Numbered from the stretch's first letter, positions 1 to 6,830 are shown. The stretch is DNA of 6,839 nucleotides from CAZUSC01 sp964622915 (GCA_964622915.1 CAZUSC010000053.1:1-6839), one strand, 5' to 3'. Numbers and translations: made by a program. Notes: generated by a model not told the origin, from the sequence alone.

Positions 1-243
1 AAGACATATTTACAGACACTGCTGTTGGCTGCCCTCTTAGCAGTGGTTATTGCGCTGCTCAAGCCCCTGGTCGCGAACCTGCCTTTACCCGTAACTTCCG
101 CCGCGTTGGTGCAAGTTGTCATACCAACTCTAGTAGGTTCGCTGATTTTCTTTGGCGGAGCCTTTATGTGGAAAATTCATGAGATGCATGAATTGCTAGC
201 AATTATCCAGGGGAAAATAAGGAAGTGGGGCTGGACGTCATGA
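1..243 (+). CDS. 3' end of a multi-pass membrane protein, probably an oligosaccharide flippase (MOP superfamily, Wzx/MurJ-like)
   Basis: This reading frame is open from the first base of the window to the TGA at 241-243, so it is the last 80 residues of a longer gene whose start lies upstream. A TTG at 25 is in frame but need not be a start. The fragment has two hydrophobic helices, about residues 5-24 and 36-57, joined by a short loop with prolines (PLPV). It ends in a basic amphipathic tail (KIHEMHELLAIIQGKIRKWG) that would lie in the cytoplasm. Two final helices plus a short E/K-rich tail is typical of Wzx and MurJ-type lipid-linked oligosaccharide flippases, and the five glycan genes that follow suit that role. 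The product call rests mostly on context. Another polytopic protein, such as a polymerase or GT-C transferase, is possible. The stop overlaps the next start as ATGA. Confidence 0.55.
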   Translation, partial: KTYLQTLLLAALLAVVIALLKPLVANLPLPVTSAALVQVVIPTLVGSLIFFGGAFMWKIHEMHELLAIIQGKIRKWGWTS

Positions 244-1325
244 TCAAATTCGCGGTAATTGAATACAGTAGTAAGTCAGGCCGAATTTGGAAGCATAGCC
301 AGGAGCGGCCTAATTATTTAGCCGATCCGCTTAAGGAAATTGATCCGACTAGTTTTGGTTGCTATGTGTCCGCGCTCCGCGGCGAGCATATCCCTTTGAC
401 CGCCCTTATTAAGCCTAATTGGCAAAAAAAAATCATCAAACGGCTAACATCATCGTGGCCGCAAGAGTATGATATTTCTTACCTCCAACCATTTGATGTA
501 TTATTGCTGGTTCATCAGATCAGCGACGGACATGAAATCACCCGTTTAGCCAAAAAAATTAAACAGGCCTATCCTCATGTCCGACTGCTGGGAGTGGCGA
601 CCCAGCCCTTTGGCATCCTGCAAGAGTATTGGCGGCAACATCGGGAGTGGCTGGCTGACTTTAAACAGTTCATGGATAGTTGTGATATTTTTGTAACTAT
701 TGTGGCGGGGACACGGCAAGCCTGGCAAAACATGACGATGACCAGGGTTGAATATTTACCGCAACCTTACCCAGCCGAGTATGCCGCGCGCTTCTGGCAG
801 CCGCGGACAGCCAAGAAGCCGATATTGTTTGTCGCCGGTGTGACTGATCGTGATAATATAAAAAAAGGCCAAGTGGTGGCGCGCGCCATCTGGCAGCGCT
901 TGCCTGATTACACGATCCACATTACAAAAACATCGGACACTCCTCTTGATATTAAGAGCCTTGGCGGCGCCCCATATGAAATAATCCCTTTTATGCCGTG
1001 GCGGGAGCATTTAGCGGCACTAGCTCATACTGCTTTGGTTATTAATACGGACTATACCCAAACACGCGGCCGCGTGCAGGCAGACTGCGCCGCCGTAGGC
1101 ACGCCCAGTATCGGCGCTGATTCCGACGGACAGGTAGATCTGTTTCCGGGCTTGCCGGCTAATCGTAATACCTCAATTGCGGAACTCGTCGAGCAAGGTG
1201 TTCGGCTGCTGACAGATGAAGTCTGGTATGAGCGGGTCGCTAAAGGTGCCACAGAACAGCTTAACCAATACAATTATGAGCGATCAGCTGCTCGTCTTAA
1301 TAATCTTGTTCGGTCCCTTAACTAA
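240..1325 (+). CDS. GT-B-like glycosyltransferase
   Basis: This is a 361-residue soluble protein with no signal peptide or membrane helix. The ATG at 240 is preferred because it overlaps the upstream stop as ATGA and gives the start MIKFAVIEYSS. A GTG at 225 would add five residues, but the AAGGAA before it is too close to serve it. The first half looks like an N-terminal Rossmann-like domain (FDVLLLVHQIS near 85-95; VRLLGVATQP near 114-123). The second half begins at about 193 with KPILFVAGVTDRDNIKKG, the usual opening of a GT-B C-terminal domain. It continues with IIPFMPWREHLAALAHTALV (248-267) and a donor-site-like stretch, RGRVQADCAAVGTPSIGADS (276-295), which resembles the GT4-type pattern of conserved E/D and G residues before a GTP or GIP turn. 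The acceptor and sugar are unknown, and I cannot assign a CAZy family. An A9 tract lies at 424-432. Confidence 0.75.
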   Translation: MIKFAVIEYSSKSGRIWKHSQERPNYLADPLKEIDPTSFGCYVSALRGEHIPLTALIKPNWQKKIIKRLTSSWPQEYDISYLQPFDVLLLVHQISDGHEITRLAKKIKQAYPHVRLLGVATQPFGILQEYWRQHREWLADFKQFMDSCDIFVTIVAGTRQAWQNMTMTRVEYLPQPYPAEYAARFWQPRTAKKPILFVAGVTDRDNIKKGQVVARAIWQRLPDYTIHITKTSDTPLDIKSLGGAPYEIIPFMPWREHLAALAHTALVINTDYTQTRGRVQADCAAVGTPSIGADSDGQVDLFPGLPANRNTSIAELVEQGVRLLTDEVWYERVAKGATEQLNQYNYERSAARLNNLVRSLN

Positions 1326-1355
1326 TTTCTCGGTGCGAATTTTTATTGGCTAGAT

Positions 1356-2441
1356 ATGTCGAAGCGATTTTTAATTAGGCACGTCGGCAATATGGGCGAC
1401 ATGATTTTTTTGGTGCCGCCCGTCTTGGCTACTCTCAAGCGCCGATATCCAGATTGCCACATTACATTTGTTACCGCTTGGGGATTCAAAGAAAAAAAGA
1501 GAGGCTTCAATTTTAGGCAGCACGATTTTTGGGGCAAGCGTAATCAAAGCGGTTTTTGCATTGCCTTGATAATGACAAACCCCCATATTGACCAACTAGT
1601 CCACTGGCATGATTCTAAAACTTCGCTAACCGGCTCTATTTGTTCCGAAGATAGTCAGTCTTTTCCCACTTGGAGTCGGCAGTACTACCAACAGCAGAAG
1701 GAGACGGGCGGCTACGACGATGTATTTGAGCTCGATTTTGGGCTAGCGACCCAAGACAACCCTTTAAAAAAAGTATACGAAGCCATGGGGATGTCGGATG
1801 AAAACTATACTAATTACACAATTTACCTGACCGATCATGATAAGAAAGTGGCCCGAGAAGTGATGAGTGAATTTCCTCACCCGCGTATCGTCTTACTGGA
1901 GGGCTTAGAGGGAACGACGACCCGCGGATGGGATCCCGGTAAAATCATATCTTTAGAAAAAACCATCACCGACAAATATGGCACGGCTCCGCTGTGGTTT
2001 GGCGGTAAGTATTCCCACTATTATCAAGGCCACCCCTTAAGTTTGCGGCAAAATATTGCCACTTTGTCCTACTGTGATGTCGGGATTGGCGTGATGTCCG
2101 GTCCACTGCACTTTGCTGCCGCCGTGGGGCTGCCCACGCTCACTTTGTTCTGCGACCAGCCCTTGCATCGCGCCGCTCCTGCCTATTTCTTGAACAGTTA
2201 CATTAAAGATGATCTAAAAAAACATCGGACGCTCTTAGGTCCTACTGGTAATGAAATGAAATGCTTAAAGGAAGGCACGACTTTTGTGAACTTAACACCA
2301 GCCGAAAAGTCCGCTCAAAACTACCGTGACTGGAATCAGCCTGGTCGTCAATCAACTAAAAGCTGCTTAGCGGTCGTTAGTATGGATGAGGTGATGAGGG
2401 TGTTAGACGACATGGTTTCCCGGCAAAGGCAGCGCGCTTGA
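1356..2441 (+). CDS. Glycosyltransferase family 9 (ADP-heptose:LPS heptosyltransferase-like)
   Basis: This is a 361-residue cytoplasmic protein of GT-B type. The N-terminus RHVGNMGDMIFLVPPVLATL (8-27), followed by KRRYPDCHITFVT, is the classic GT9 opening. It carries the conserved G-D pair (G14-D15), whose Asp corresponds to the catalytic Asp of WaaC-type enzymes. The donor-binding end is also recognisable: GVMSGPLHFAAAVGLPTLTLF (245-265) matches the family pattern of S/T-G-x-x-H-x-A-A-A-x-G-x-P. The middle (about 45-150) is divergent and hydrophilic. The tail after 270 (about 90 residues, with KCLKEGTTFVNLTP) is longer than in WaaC. Family members move heptose or other sugars onto surface glycans, and nothing here shows that the donor is ADP-heptose. 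It begins 30 nt after the previous stop, and no strong ribosome binding site precedes the ATG. Confidence 0.85.
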   Translation: MSKRFLIRHVGNMGDMIFLVPPVLATLKRRYPDCHITFVTAWGFKEKKRGFNFRQHDFWGKRNQSGFCIALIMTNPHIDQLVHWHDSKTSLTGSICSEDSQSFPTWSRQYYQQQKETGGYDDVFELDFGLATQDNPLKKVYEAMGMSDENYTNYTIYLTDHDKKVAREVMSEFPHPRIVLLEGLEGTTTRGWDPGKIISLEKTITDKYGTAPLWFGGKYSHYYQGHPLSLRQNIATLSYCDVGIGVMSGPLHFAAAVGLPTLTLFCDQPLHRAAPAYFLNSYIKDDLKKHRTLLGPTGNEMKCLKEGTTFVNLTPAEKSAQNYRDWNQPGRQSTKSCLAVVSMDEVMRVLDDMVSRQRQRA

Positions 2442-2451
2442 TTGAGATGAG

Positions 2452-3183
2452 TTGATAGATAATACTGCCTTCATGCCGTCCCCCTGGGTGGTTATACCCA
2501 CTTATAATGAGAAAAAGAATATCGAGCAACTGGTGCCCCGGCTGTTCAGTTTGGGTATGCAAAAATTGTCGGTTTTGATTGTGGATGACAGCTCGCCGGA
2601 TGGCACAGGGGAGGCAGTGCGCCAGCTGCAAAAAAACTACCCCGCCTTATTTCTGGAGGTTCGTCCGAGCAAGGCTGGTCTAGGAGGAGCGTACGTGCAT
2701 GGCTTTCAATATGCCCTGGAGCACGGCGCCGATGCCGTGCTGCAGATGGATGCCGATTTTTCCCATGATCCACAGGATGTACCGAAACTTTTTTCCCAGC
2801 TTGATAGCTATGACTTGGTCATTGGCTCTCGCTATGCCCATGGCATCAGTGTAGTTAATTGGCCGCTACAGCGCCTCCTAATTAGTATTGCGGGCAATGT
2901 CTATGCCAGCTTTATTACCGGACTACCTATTAAAGATGCCACCGGCGGTTTTAAGGCGTGGCGAGCCGCTACGCTGCGGGCTATTGATTTATCACAGGTA
3001 CGCGCCGATGGTTACGGTTTTCAGGTGGTTATGAATTATTACACCTGGAAATTAGGTAAGAGAATTATAGAGGTACCGATAATTTTTACCGAACGCCGCG
3101 TTGGGCAGTCCAAGATGAGTAATGCCATTATTCGTGAAGCCTTAGTTTTGGTATGGAAATTGCGGCTGTTTGGAAAAGCTTAG
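2452..3183 (+). CDS. GT2 polyprenyl-phosphate sugar synthase (polyprenol monophosphomannose synthase / DPM1-like)
   Basis: This 243-residue GT-A enzyme should transfer a sugar from a nucleotide donor (GDP-mannose in the best-known relatives) to a polyprenyl phosphate on the inner membrane face. Nearly all family landmarks are present: VVIPTYNEKKNI (13-24), VDDSSPDGT (44-52), the SKAGLGGAY loop (73-81), the metal-binding MDADFSHDP with D100 and D102, VIGSRY (123-128), KDATGGFKAWR (161-171), DGYGFQVVMNY (186-196), and FTERRVGQSKMS (212-223). It stops right after the catalytic domain, like soluble human DPM1, and lacks the C-terminal membrane helices of archaeal or GtrB-type forms. The chosen start is TTG at 2452, 10 nt after the previous stop, with weak GAG at 2444-2446. 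An ATG at 2473 (residue 8) is equally able to yield the full domain. The 3' end overlaps the next gene by 31 nt. Sugar identity is not shown. Confidence 0.88.
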   Translation: MIDNTAFMPSPWVVIPTYNEKKNIEQLVPRLFSLGMQKLSVLIVDDSSPDGTGEAVRQLQKNYPALFLEVRPSKAGLGGAYVHGFQYALEHGADAVLQMDADFSHDPQDVPKLFSQLDSYDLVIGSRYAHGISVVNWPLQRLLISIAGNVYASFITGLPIKDATGGFKAWRAATLRAIDLSQVRADGYGFQVVMNYYTWKLGKRIIEVPIIFTERRVGQSKMSNAIIREALVLVWKLRLFGKA

Positions 3184-5471
3184 GGCAGGATCAAAGGTAT
3201 CTTGGTGCACTGCTATTGATATTATTGGTATCAATAGCCCCCTTGTTGGTTGGTCGTTTCTACGCTGTCGGCGACATGCGCGATGTGTACATTCCGCTGG
3301 AATTATTTTTTCAGCAGGAGTTGCGCGCTGGCCGCTTGCCGGTTTGGCAGCCGGATGTCGCCTGGGGGTTTCCCGTCATGGCGGCGGGGCAAATCGGCTT
3401 TTTTTATCCTCCCTTATTAATTGGCCGCTGGCTGCTTCCGATCTGGATCTATTTGCCACTAGTCATGGCCGGCCATCTGCTGGCCGGCTCGGCTGGTTTA
3501 TATAAGTACATTCGGCGACTGGCACTATCGCCTGGCGCGGCGTTCATTGGGGCCTTGAGCTTTGGGCTCGGCGCATATTGGTGGCAACACCTGACACAGC
3601 TAAATATTTTTTTAGCCGTGGCGTGGTTACCCTGGCAAATGTTATCAGCCTACCAGCTAGCAACCGGGAAGTCTCTGTCAGCTCGCCGGGCCGCTATCTT
3701 CGCGCTGCAGTTGGGAATGCCTTTTTTGATTGGCCAAATTCAAATACCGGTACTGATGGCTGCGGTGGCCACAATTTACTTCCTGTACTTACGCGCCAAA
3801 CACAGGCAGCAATGGCGCCGGCCGCTGCTGGCCGCATTCAGTATTGCGGTTGTCGTCGCCTTGATTGCTGCCGTCCAGCTCTTGCCCACCTGGCAGTTGG
3901 TGCAGCAATCATCGCGCGGTGTGGATAATGATTTTGCTATTGACCGCGCTAACCAGCACAGCTATCCCCTCTATCATTTGCCCACGCTACTCTTCCCCCG
4001 CTTCTATGGCACCGATGATACGTACTGGGGCAAACGCCTAGAAATAGAGTATGGATTCTTTATCGGCACACTATCACTACTCTTAGCTATTTTTGCCTGG
4101 ATTTATGGCAGTGTATTAAAAACTAAGTCGGCTACTCACCACCAACTACTCACTACTACCTTTAAGTTCATGAAGTGGCTCGCCCTGATTACGTTCTTGT
4201 TAGCGCTGGGTAATCTGTCTCCGTTTCGTCTGATTAAAATTGAGCCCTCGTTATGGATTTTCTCCGCCCCCGCCCGCTGGTTGCTCTTTACTTCTTTGGC
4301 TTTATCTGTGTTAGCCGCCTATGGTTATGAATTACTTGCCGGTCAGGCAGAATTATTTGCCAGAATGGTTAGAAGAACAGGTATTGTATTAGCGGCCCTG
4401 GTGGCTGGCTTCAATGGCGTACTTTTGGCACTGACCGATGCACGCAGTGAGGCGGTATTTGCCTTAATCAGCCGACTGGTGCCGAGTGACCTTCTGTCGC
4501 TTCCGCCAGCCTATTATGTTGAAAAAGTGTCTTTGCTCTTGGCCAGCGCTCGCCTGGCTTCTGTCAGCTTACTTTCCCCTTTTACTGTTCTGCCAATGAT
4601 AATTATTTTAGCCTTACCGTGGCTTTTGTGGCGACGGCACGGACGGACAATCTTGCTGGCACTGGCTGTTGGCGAGCTGCTGCTGATCGCCGCCACGACC
4701 GTGCCAGTTACTTCTTGGCAAAAGATATTGTCGCCGCCGGCAACGGTTGCGGCACTGTCTAACAATATAACGAGCGGCGCCGCGCGGATTTATACAATTC
4801 GTGAAGGCGGCGACACCGGAGCATTCTTTACTAACCCCGCTTCTCGCGCCAATGCCACTGGGCGGGAACTACAGCGGCAGTTGCTCGTACCGATGATCAG
4901 CGCCCAATTTGGCATCCCCGGTGTAGAATGGCCGGCAGCATTAGACATTGCTGCCCATACCAGGGCTTTAAACCGACTGCGCCACGAAGAAGGTTACGCT
5001 ATTCAGGAGTTTGCTTTAGCCCGTCATCTAAATATTGGTGCGGTGCTGGCACCGCGCGGATTAATTAGTCTGCCCGAGGCGACCTCAAAGAAGATGAGTG
5101 GACCAGTAGATATTTATGAGCTTAATTATTCTCCCCGTTTTGAAGTATTGGACGAGCAGGGAAGAGCGCTTGACGCCCGCATTGAGCCGCAACAAACCGT
5201 GCCCAGCCAATTACGACTAATAGTTGACGCTCCGCAGGCCGGACAACTATTAATTCGCGATACATGGTTTCCCGGCTGGCAGGCAACCGTTGATGGGCAA
5301 ACTGTGTCAGTAGTAAAAACAGCCGGCTTCTTTCGAGGCTTGTCCCTGCCGAGTGGCCGCCACGTAGTGGCAATGAACTATAATGCTAGTATTGTCTATA
5401 GTGGCGCTCTGCTCACCGCTATGGGTCTGATAGTGTGTCTGGTTGTCCTCACTAAAAGTAAATCACCATGA
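3153..5471 (+). CDS. YfhO-family membrane protein, candidate GT-C glycosyltransferase
   Basis: This 772-residue polytopic protein has about 13-14 predicted membrane helices, for example 17-37, 126-145, 182-213, 225-246, 300-320, 365-391, 411-428, 478-514 and a last one at 748-767. YfhO hallmarks are clear. The first extracellular loop has GDMRDVYIP (40-48, acidic residues D41 and D44 after helix 1, as in GT-C enzymes), LRAGRLPVWQPD (57-68) and WGFPVMAAGQIGFFYPP (71-87). Further in are LLFPRFYG (279-286) and SAPARWLLFTSLALSVLAAYG (371-391). The soluble domain before the last helix has DTWFPGWQATVDG (703-715) and FFRGLSLPSGRHVVAMNY (726-743). YfhO of Bacillus and its Listeria relative move sugars from a polyprenyl-phosphate carrier onto teichoic acid outside the cell. 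A similar role is inferred here. ATG 3153 is the first start after an in-frame stop at 3144-3146 and lies inside the GT2 gene. No Shine-Dalgarno is visible, so translational coupling is likely. Confidence 0.85.
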   Translation: MEIAAVWKSLGQDQRYLGALLLILLVSIAPLLVGRFYAVGDMRDVYIPLELFFQQELRAGRLPVWQPDVAWGFPVMAAGQIGFFYPPLLIGRWLLPIWIYLPLVMAGHLLAGSAGLYKYIRRLALSPGAAFIGALSFGLGAYWWQHLTQLNIFLAVAWLPWQMLSAYQLATGKSLSARRAAIFALQLGMPFLIGQIQIPVLMAAVATIYFLYLRAKHRQQWRRPLLAAFSIAVVVALIAAVQLLPTWQLVQQSSRGVDNDFAIDRANQHSYPLYHLPTLLFPRFYGTDDTYWGKRLEIEYGFFIGTLSLLLAIFAWIYGSVLKTKSATHHQLLTTTFKFMKWLALITFLLALGNLSPFRLIKIEPSLWIFSAPARWLLFTSLALSVLAAYGYELLAGQAELFARMVRRTGIVLAALVAGFNGVLLALTDARSEAVFALISRLVPSDLLSLPPAYYVEKVSLLLASARLASVSLLSPFTVLPMIIILALPWLLWRRHGRTILLALAVGELLLIAATTVPVTSWQKILSPPATVAALSNNITSGAARIYTIREGGDTGAFFTNPASRANATGRELQRQLLVPMISAQFGIPGVEWPAALDIAAHTRALNRLRHEEGYAIQEFALARHLNIGAVLAPRGLISLPEATSKKMSGPVDIYELNYSPRFEVLDEQGRALDARIEPQQTVPSQLRLIVDAPQAGQLLIRDTWFPGWQATVDGQTVSVVKTAGFFRGLSLPSGRHVVAMNYNASIVYSGALLTAMGLIVCLVVLTKSKSP

Positions 5472-6652
5472 AATTACTATTTTCAATTCCCAGCGGGTAT
5501 CATTTGCGCGAATTGGTAATGCCTTTGCGACGCTTATTGGAAGCAGACACTGCGGTCGACAAGATTTATTGTCTAACCCCCGGCGCCCGTTGGCGGGAAC
5601 GATTATTCAGCGACTACTCCGATAAATTTGAGTGGCTGGCCAATCCCGCCACCCTAGCCGATCATCACCGGCTCTTGCAGCGCTTACAGCCTGATTTAAT
5701 TGTGACTGATACGGTGGGACATGATGCCAAGGACTATCCAATTCTTCAGGCCGGACTGGACCTATCCATTAAAACACTGACATTTATTGCTAGCTGGGAT
5801 AATGTCTGGAAAATTGCTCGACTGATAAAGTCAGGTACGCCAGTGGCGGTCGCCGACCAATTCATTGTCTGGAATGAGATGATGCGCGATCATTTGTTAA
5901 GAACTTTTTCCAATCTGGCCGCCGATAGCGTGGCGGTTATTGGCGCTCCTCGTTTGGACTATTTCTGGCACCAAGAAAAAATTCCGACTAAGCAGGCGCT
6001 CTATGATTGGCTGGGTCTAGCTGATGAGCGTCGGCCTCTTATTCACTTTGCCACCACTGAACTCTATCCCATGGAGTACGTAGTCAAGGTGGTGGCCGAG
6101 GCCGTGCGGCAGAAGCAAATAAAACAACAGCCCTATTTTTATGCGTCCGTCCATCCCGGCGGTAATATAGTAAAGCACCAGGCCCTAAAAAAATACGGAG
6201 CGGTGGTGCGATTGGCATTTGGCCGGCAGGCCGACGCTCCTTTGCCCGAATTTGCCTATAATCCCAGCGAGCAGGATATCTATATGTTGGTCGCCTTGTT
6301 TAAGCAAGCCGATTTGCTCATTAATCACTCGTCCAGCACGGCCTTGGAGTCATTAATTGCTGGCACACCGGTAATTAATGTTAAATACGGCCAGTCTTTT
6401 GATTGGTGGCGATGGTATCGCTCGATGGTCTATCGGGATTTTAAACAACATTACCTTGATTTAGTAGCCGATGGAGCAACCTATGTTGTTAGTAGTCCTC
6501 GTCAGCTGATCACTGCCGTTCAGCAGGCGCTCGCTAATAGGGTCAAGGATGAGGGTGCCCGTCAAGCGACAGTAAAACGCATGATTACCACCACCGACGG
6601 TACCGCTAGCCAAAAGGTGCTTAATCTGCTAAAAGAGGTGGTTGAGTCTTAA
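5468..6652 (+). CDS. GT-B-like glycosyltransferase with SWDN motif (CDP-glycerol glycerophosphotransferase-like fold)
   Basis: This 394-residue soluble protein starts at an ATG that overlaps the YfhO-like stop as ATGA; no Shine-Dalgarno is visible. The N-terminal half is Rossmann-like: MKLLFSIPSGYHLRELVMPL (1-20), then PDLIVTDTVGHDAKDYP (75-91) and TFIASWDN (105-112). A connecting strand follows, QFIVWNEMMRDHLL (131-144) and VAVIGAPRLDYF (155-166). The C-terminal half has IHFATTE (192-198), YFYASVHPGG (223-232) and the donor-site signature YMLVALFKQADLLINHSSST (272-291) with ALESLIAGTPVINVKYG (292-308). The order SWDN, then V-W-N-E, then G-A-P-x-x-D, then NHSSSTALE-x-x-x-x-GTP is seen in uncharacterised bacterial and archaeal proteins related to glycosyltransferases and CDP-glycerol glycerophosphotransferases. 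It could move a sugar or a polyol phosphate; I cannot tell which. It is the last gene before the repeat-rich tail. Confidence 0.75.
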   Translation: MKLLFSIPSGYHLRELVMPLRRLLEADTAVDKIYCLTPGARWRERLFSDYSDKFEWLANPATLADHHRLLQRLQPDLIVTDTVGHDAKDYPILQAGLDLSIKTLTFIASWDNVWKIARLIKSGTPVAVADQFIVWNEMMRDHLLRTFSNLAADSVAVIGAPRLDYFWHQEKIPTKQALYDWLGLADERRPLIHFATTELYPMEYVVKVVAEAVRQKQIKQQPYFYASVHPGGNIVKHQALKKYGAVVRLAFGRQADAPLPEFAYNPSEQDIYMLVALFKQADLLINHSSSTALESLIAGTPVINVKYGQSFDWWRWYRSMVYRDFKQHYLDLVADGATYVVSSPRQLITAVQQALANRVKDEGARQATVKRMITTTDGTASQKVLNLLKEVVES

Positions 6653-6658
6653 TTGATC

Positions 6659-6706
6659 AGTATCACGTATCTAGTATCATGTATCAAGTATCAAGTATCA
6701 AGTATA
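6659..6706 (+). repeat. Tandem heptamer array, consensus NGTATCA
   Basis: Six full 7-nt units and a seventh partial unit lie in unbroken phase: AGTATCA (6659), CGTATCT (6666), AGTATCA (6673), TGTATCA (6680), AGTATCA (6687), AGTATCA (6694) and AGTATA (6701). The core GTATC is invariant in the six full units; variation is limited to first and last positions. It begins 6 nt after the stop of the last gene. No translation signal is seen. Short heptamer arrays of this kind are known in cyanobacteria (STRR repeats); any link is only by form. Confidence 0.9.
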
Positions 6707-6780
6707 CAACGTCGAACAATAGAAATAACGCAATTGTGTACTCACTTGGAGAAAAAAGGTGAGCGAATTATTCGTCGTTG
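6707..6780. repeat. Imperfect inverted repeat with a nested inner hairpin
   Basis: The left arm CAACGTCGAACAAT (6707-6720) and right arm ATTATTCGTCGTTG (6767-6780) pair at 12 of 14 positions. Inside, CTCAC (6741-6745) pairs with GTGAG (6759-6763), with a purine-rich loop holding A6 at 6752-6757. There is no T-run after the stem, so it is not a standard intrinsic terminator on the + strand. It could be a structured RNA, a processing or protection element at the operon end, or the core of a small non-autonomous repeat element. Confidence 0.65.
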
Positions 6781-6781
6781 C

Positions 6782-6823
6782 CGTATCACGATACTTACTA
6801 CCTACCACTTAATACTTTCTACC
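6782..6823 (-). repeat. Degenerate heptamer array in reverse orientation
   Basis: A forward-type unit CGTATCA (6782-6788) is followed in the same 7-nt phase by CGATACT, TACTACC, TACCACT, TAATACT and TTCTACC (6789-6823). Read on the minus strand these five are AGTATCG, GGTAGTA, AGTGGTA, AGTATTA and GGTAGAA, a degraded RGTA-type consensus similar to the array at 6659-6706 but facing it. The first two units form the palindrome GTATCACGATAC (6783-6794). Confidence 0.6.
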
Positions 6824-6830
6824 ATATGAG

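Noticed and set aside
240..243. Recoded TGA (Gly) as in Gracilibacteria/SR1
   Set aside because: TGA ends two genes exactly at ATGA junctions with a good downstream start, and no gene needs TGA to be read through.
546..1273. Minus-strand open frames at 546-728, 756-1010 and 1052-1273
   Set aside because: They lie wholly inside the glycosyltransferase gene at 240-1325, have no ribosome binding sites of note, and give low-complexity or cysteine/arginine-rich proteins without recognisable domains.
3170..3928. Plus-strand frames at 3170-3505 and 3578-3928 inside the YfhO-like gene
   Set aside because: They are alternative readings of a strongly supported gene whose membrane helices and family motifs are continuous in its own frame.
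6659..6706. CRISPR array
   Set aside because: The units are 7 nt with no spacers; this is a simple tandem repeat.
6707..6780. Intrinsic terminator or tRNA
   Set aside because: The stem has mismatches and no T-run follows on either strand. No cloverleaf, T-loop sequence or CCA end is present.
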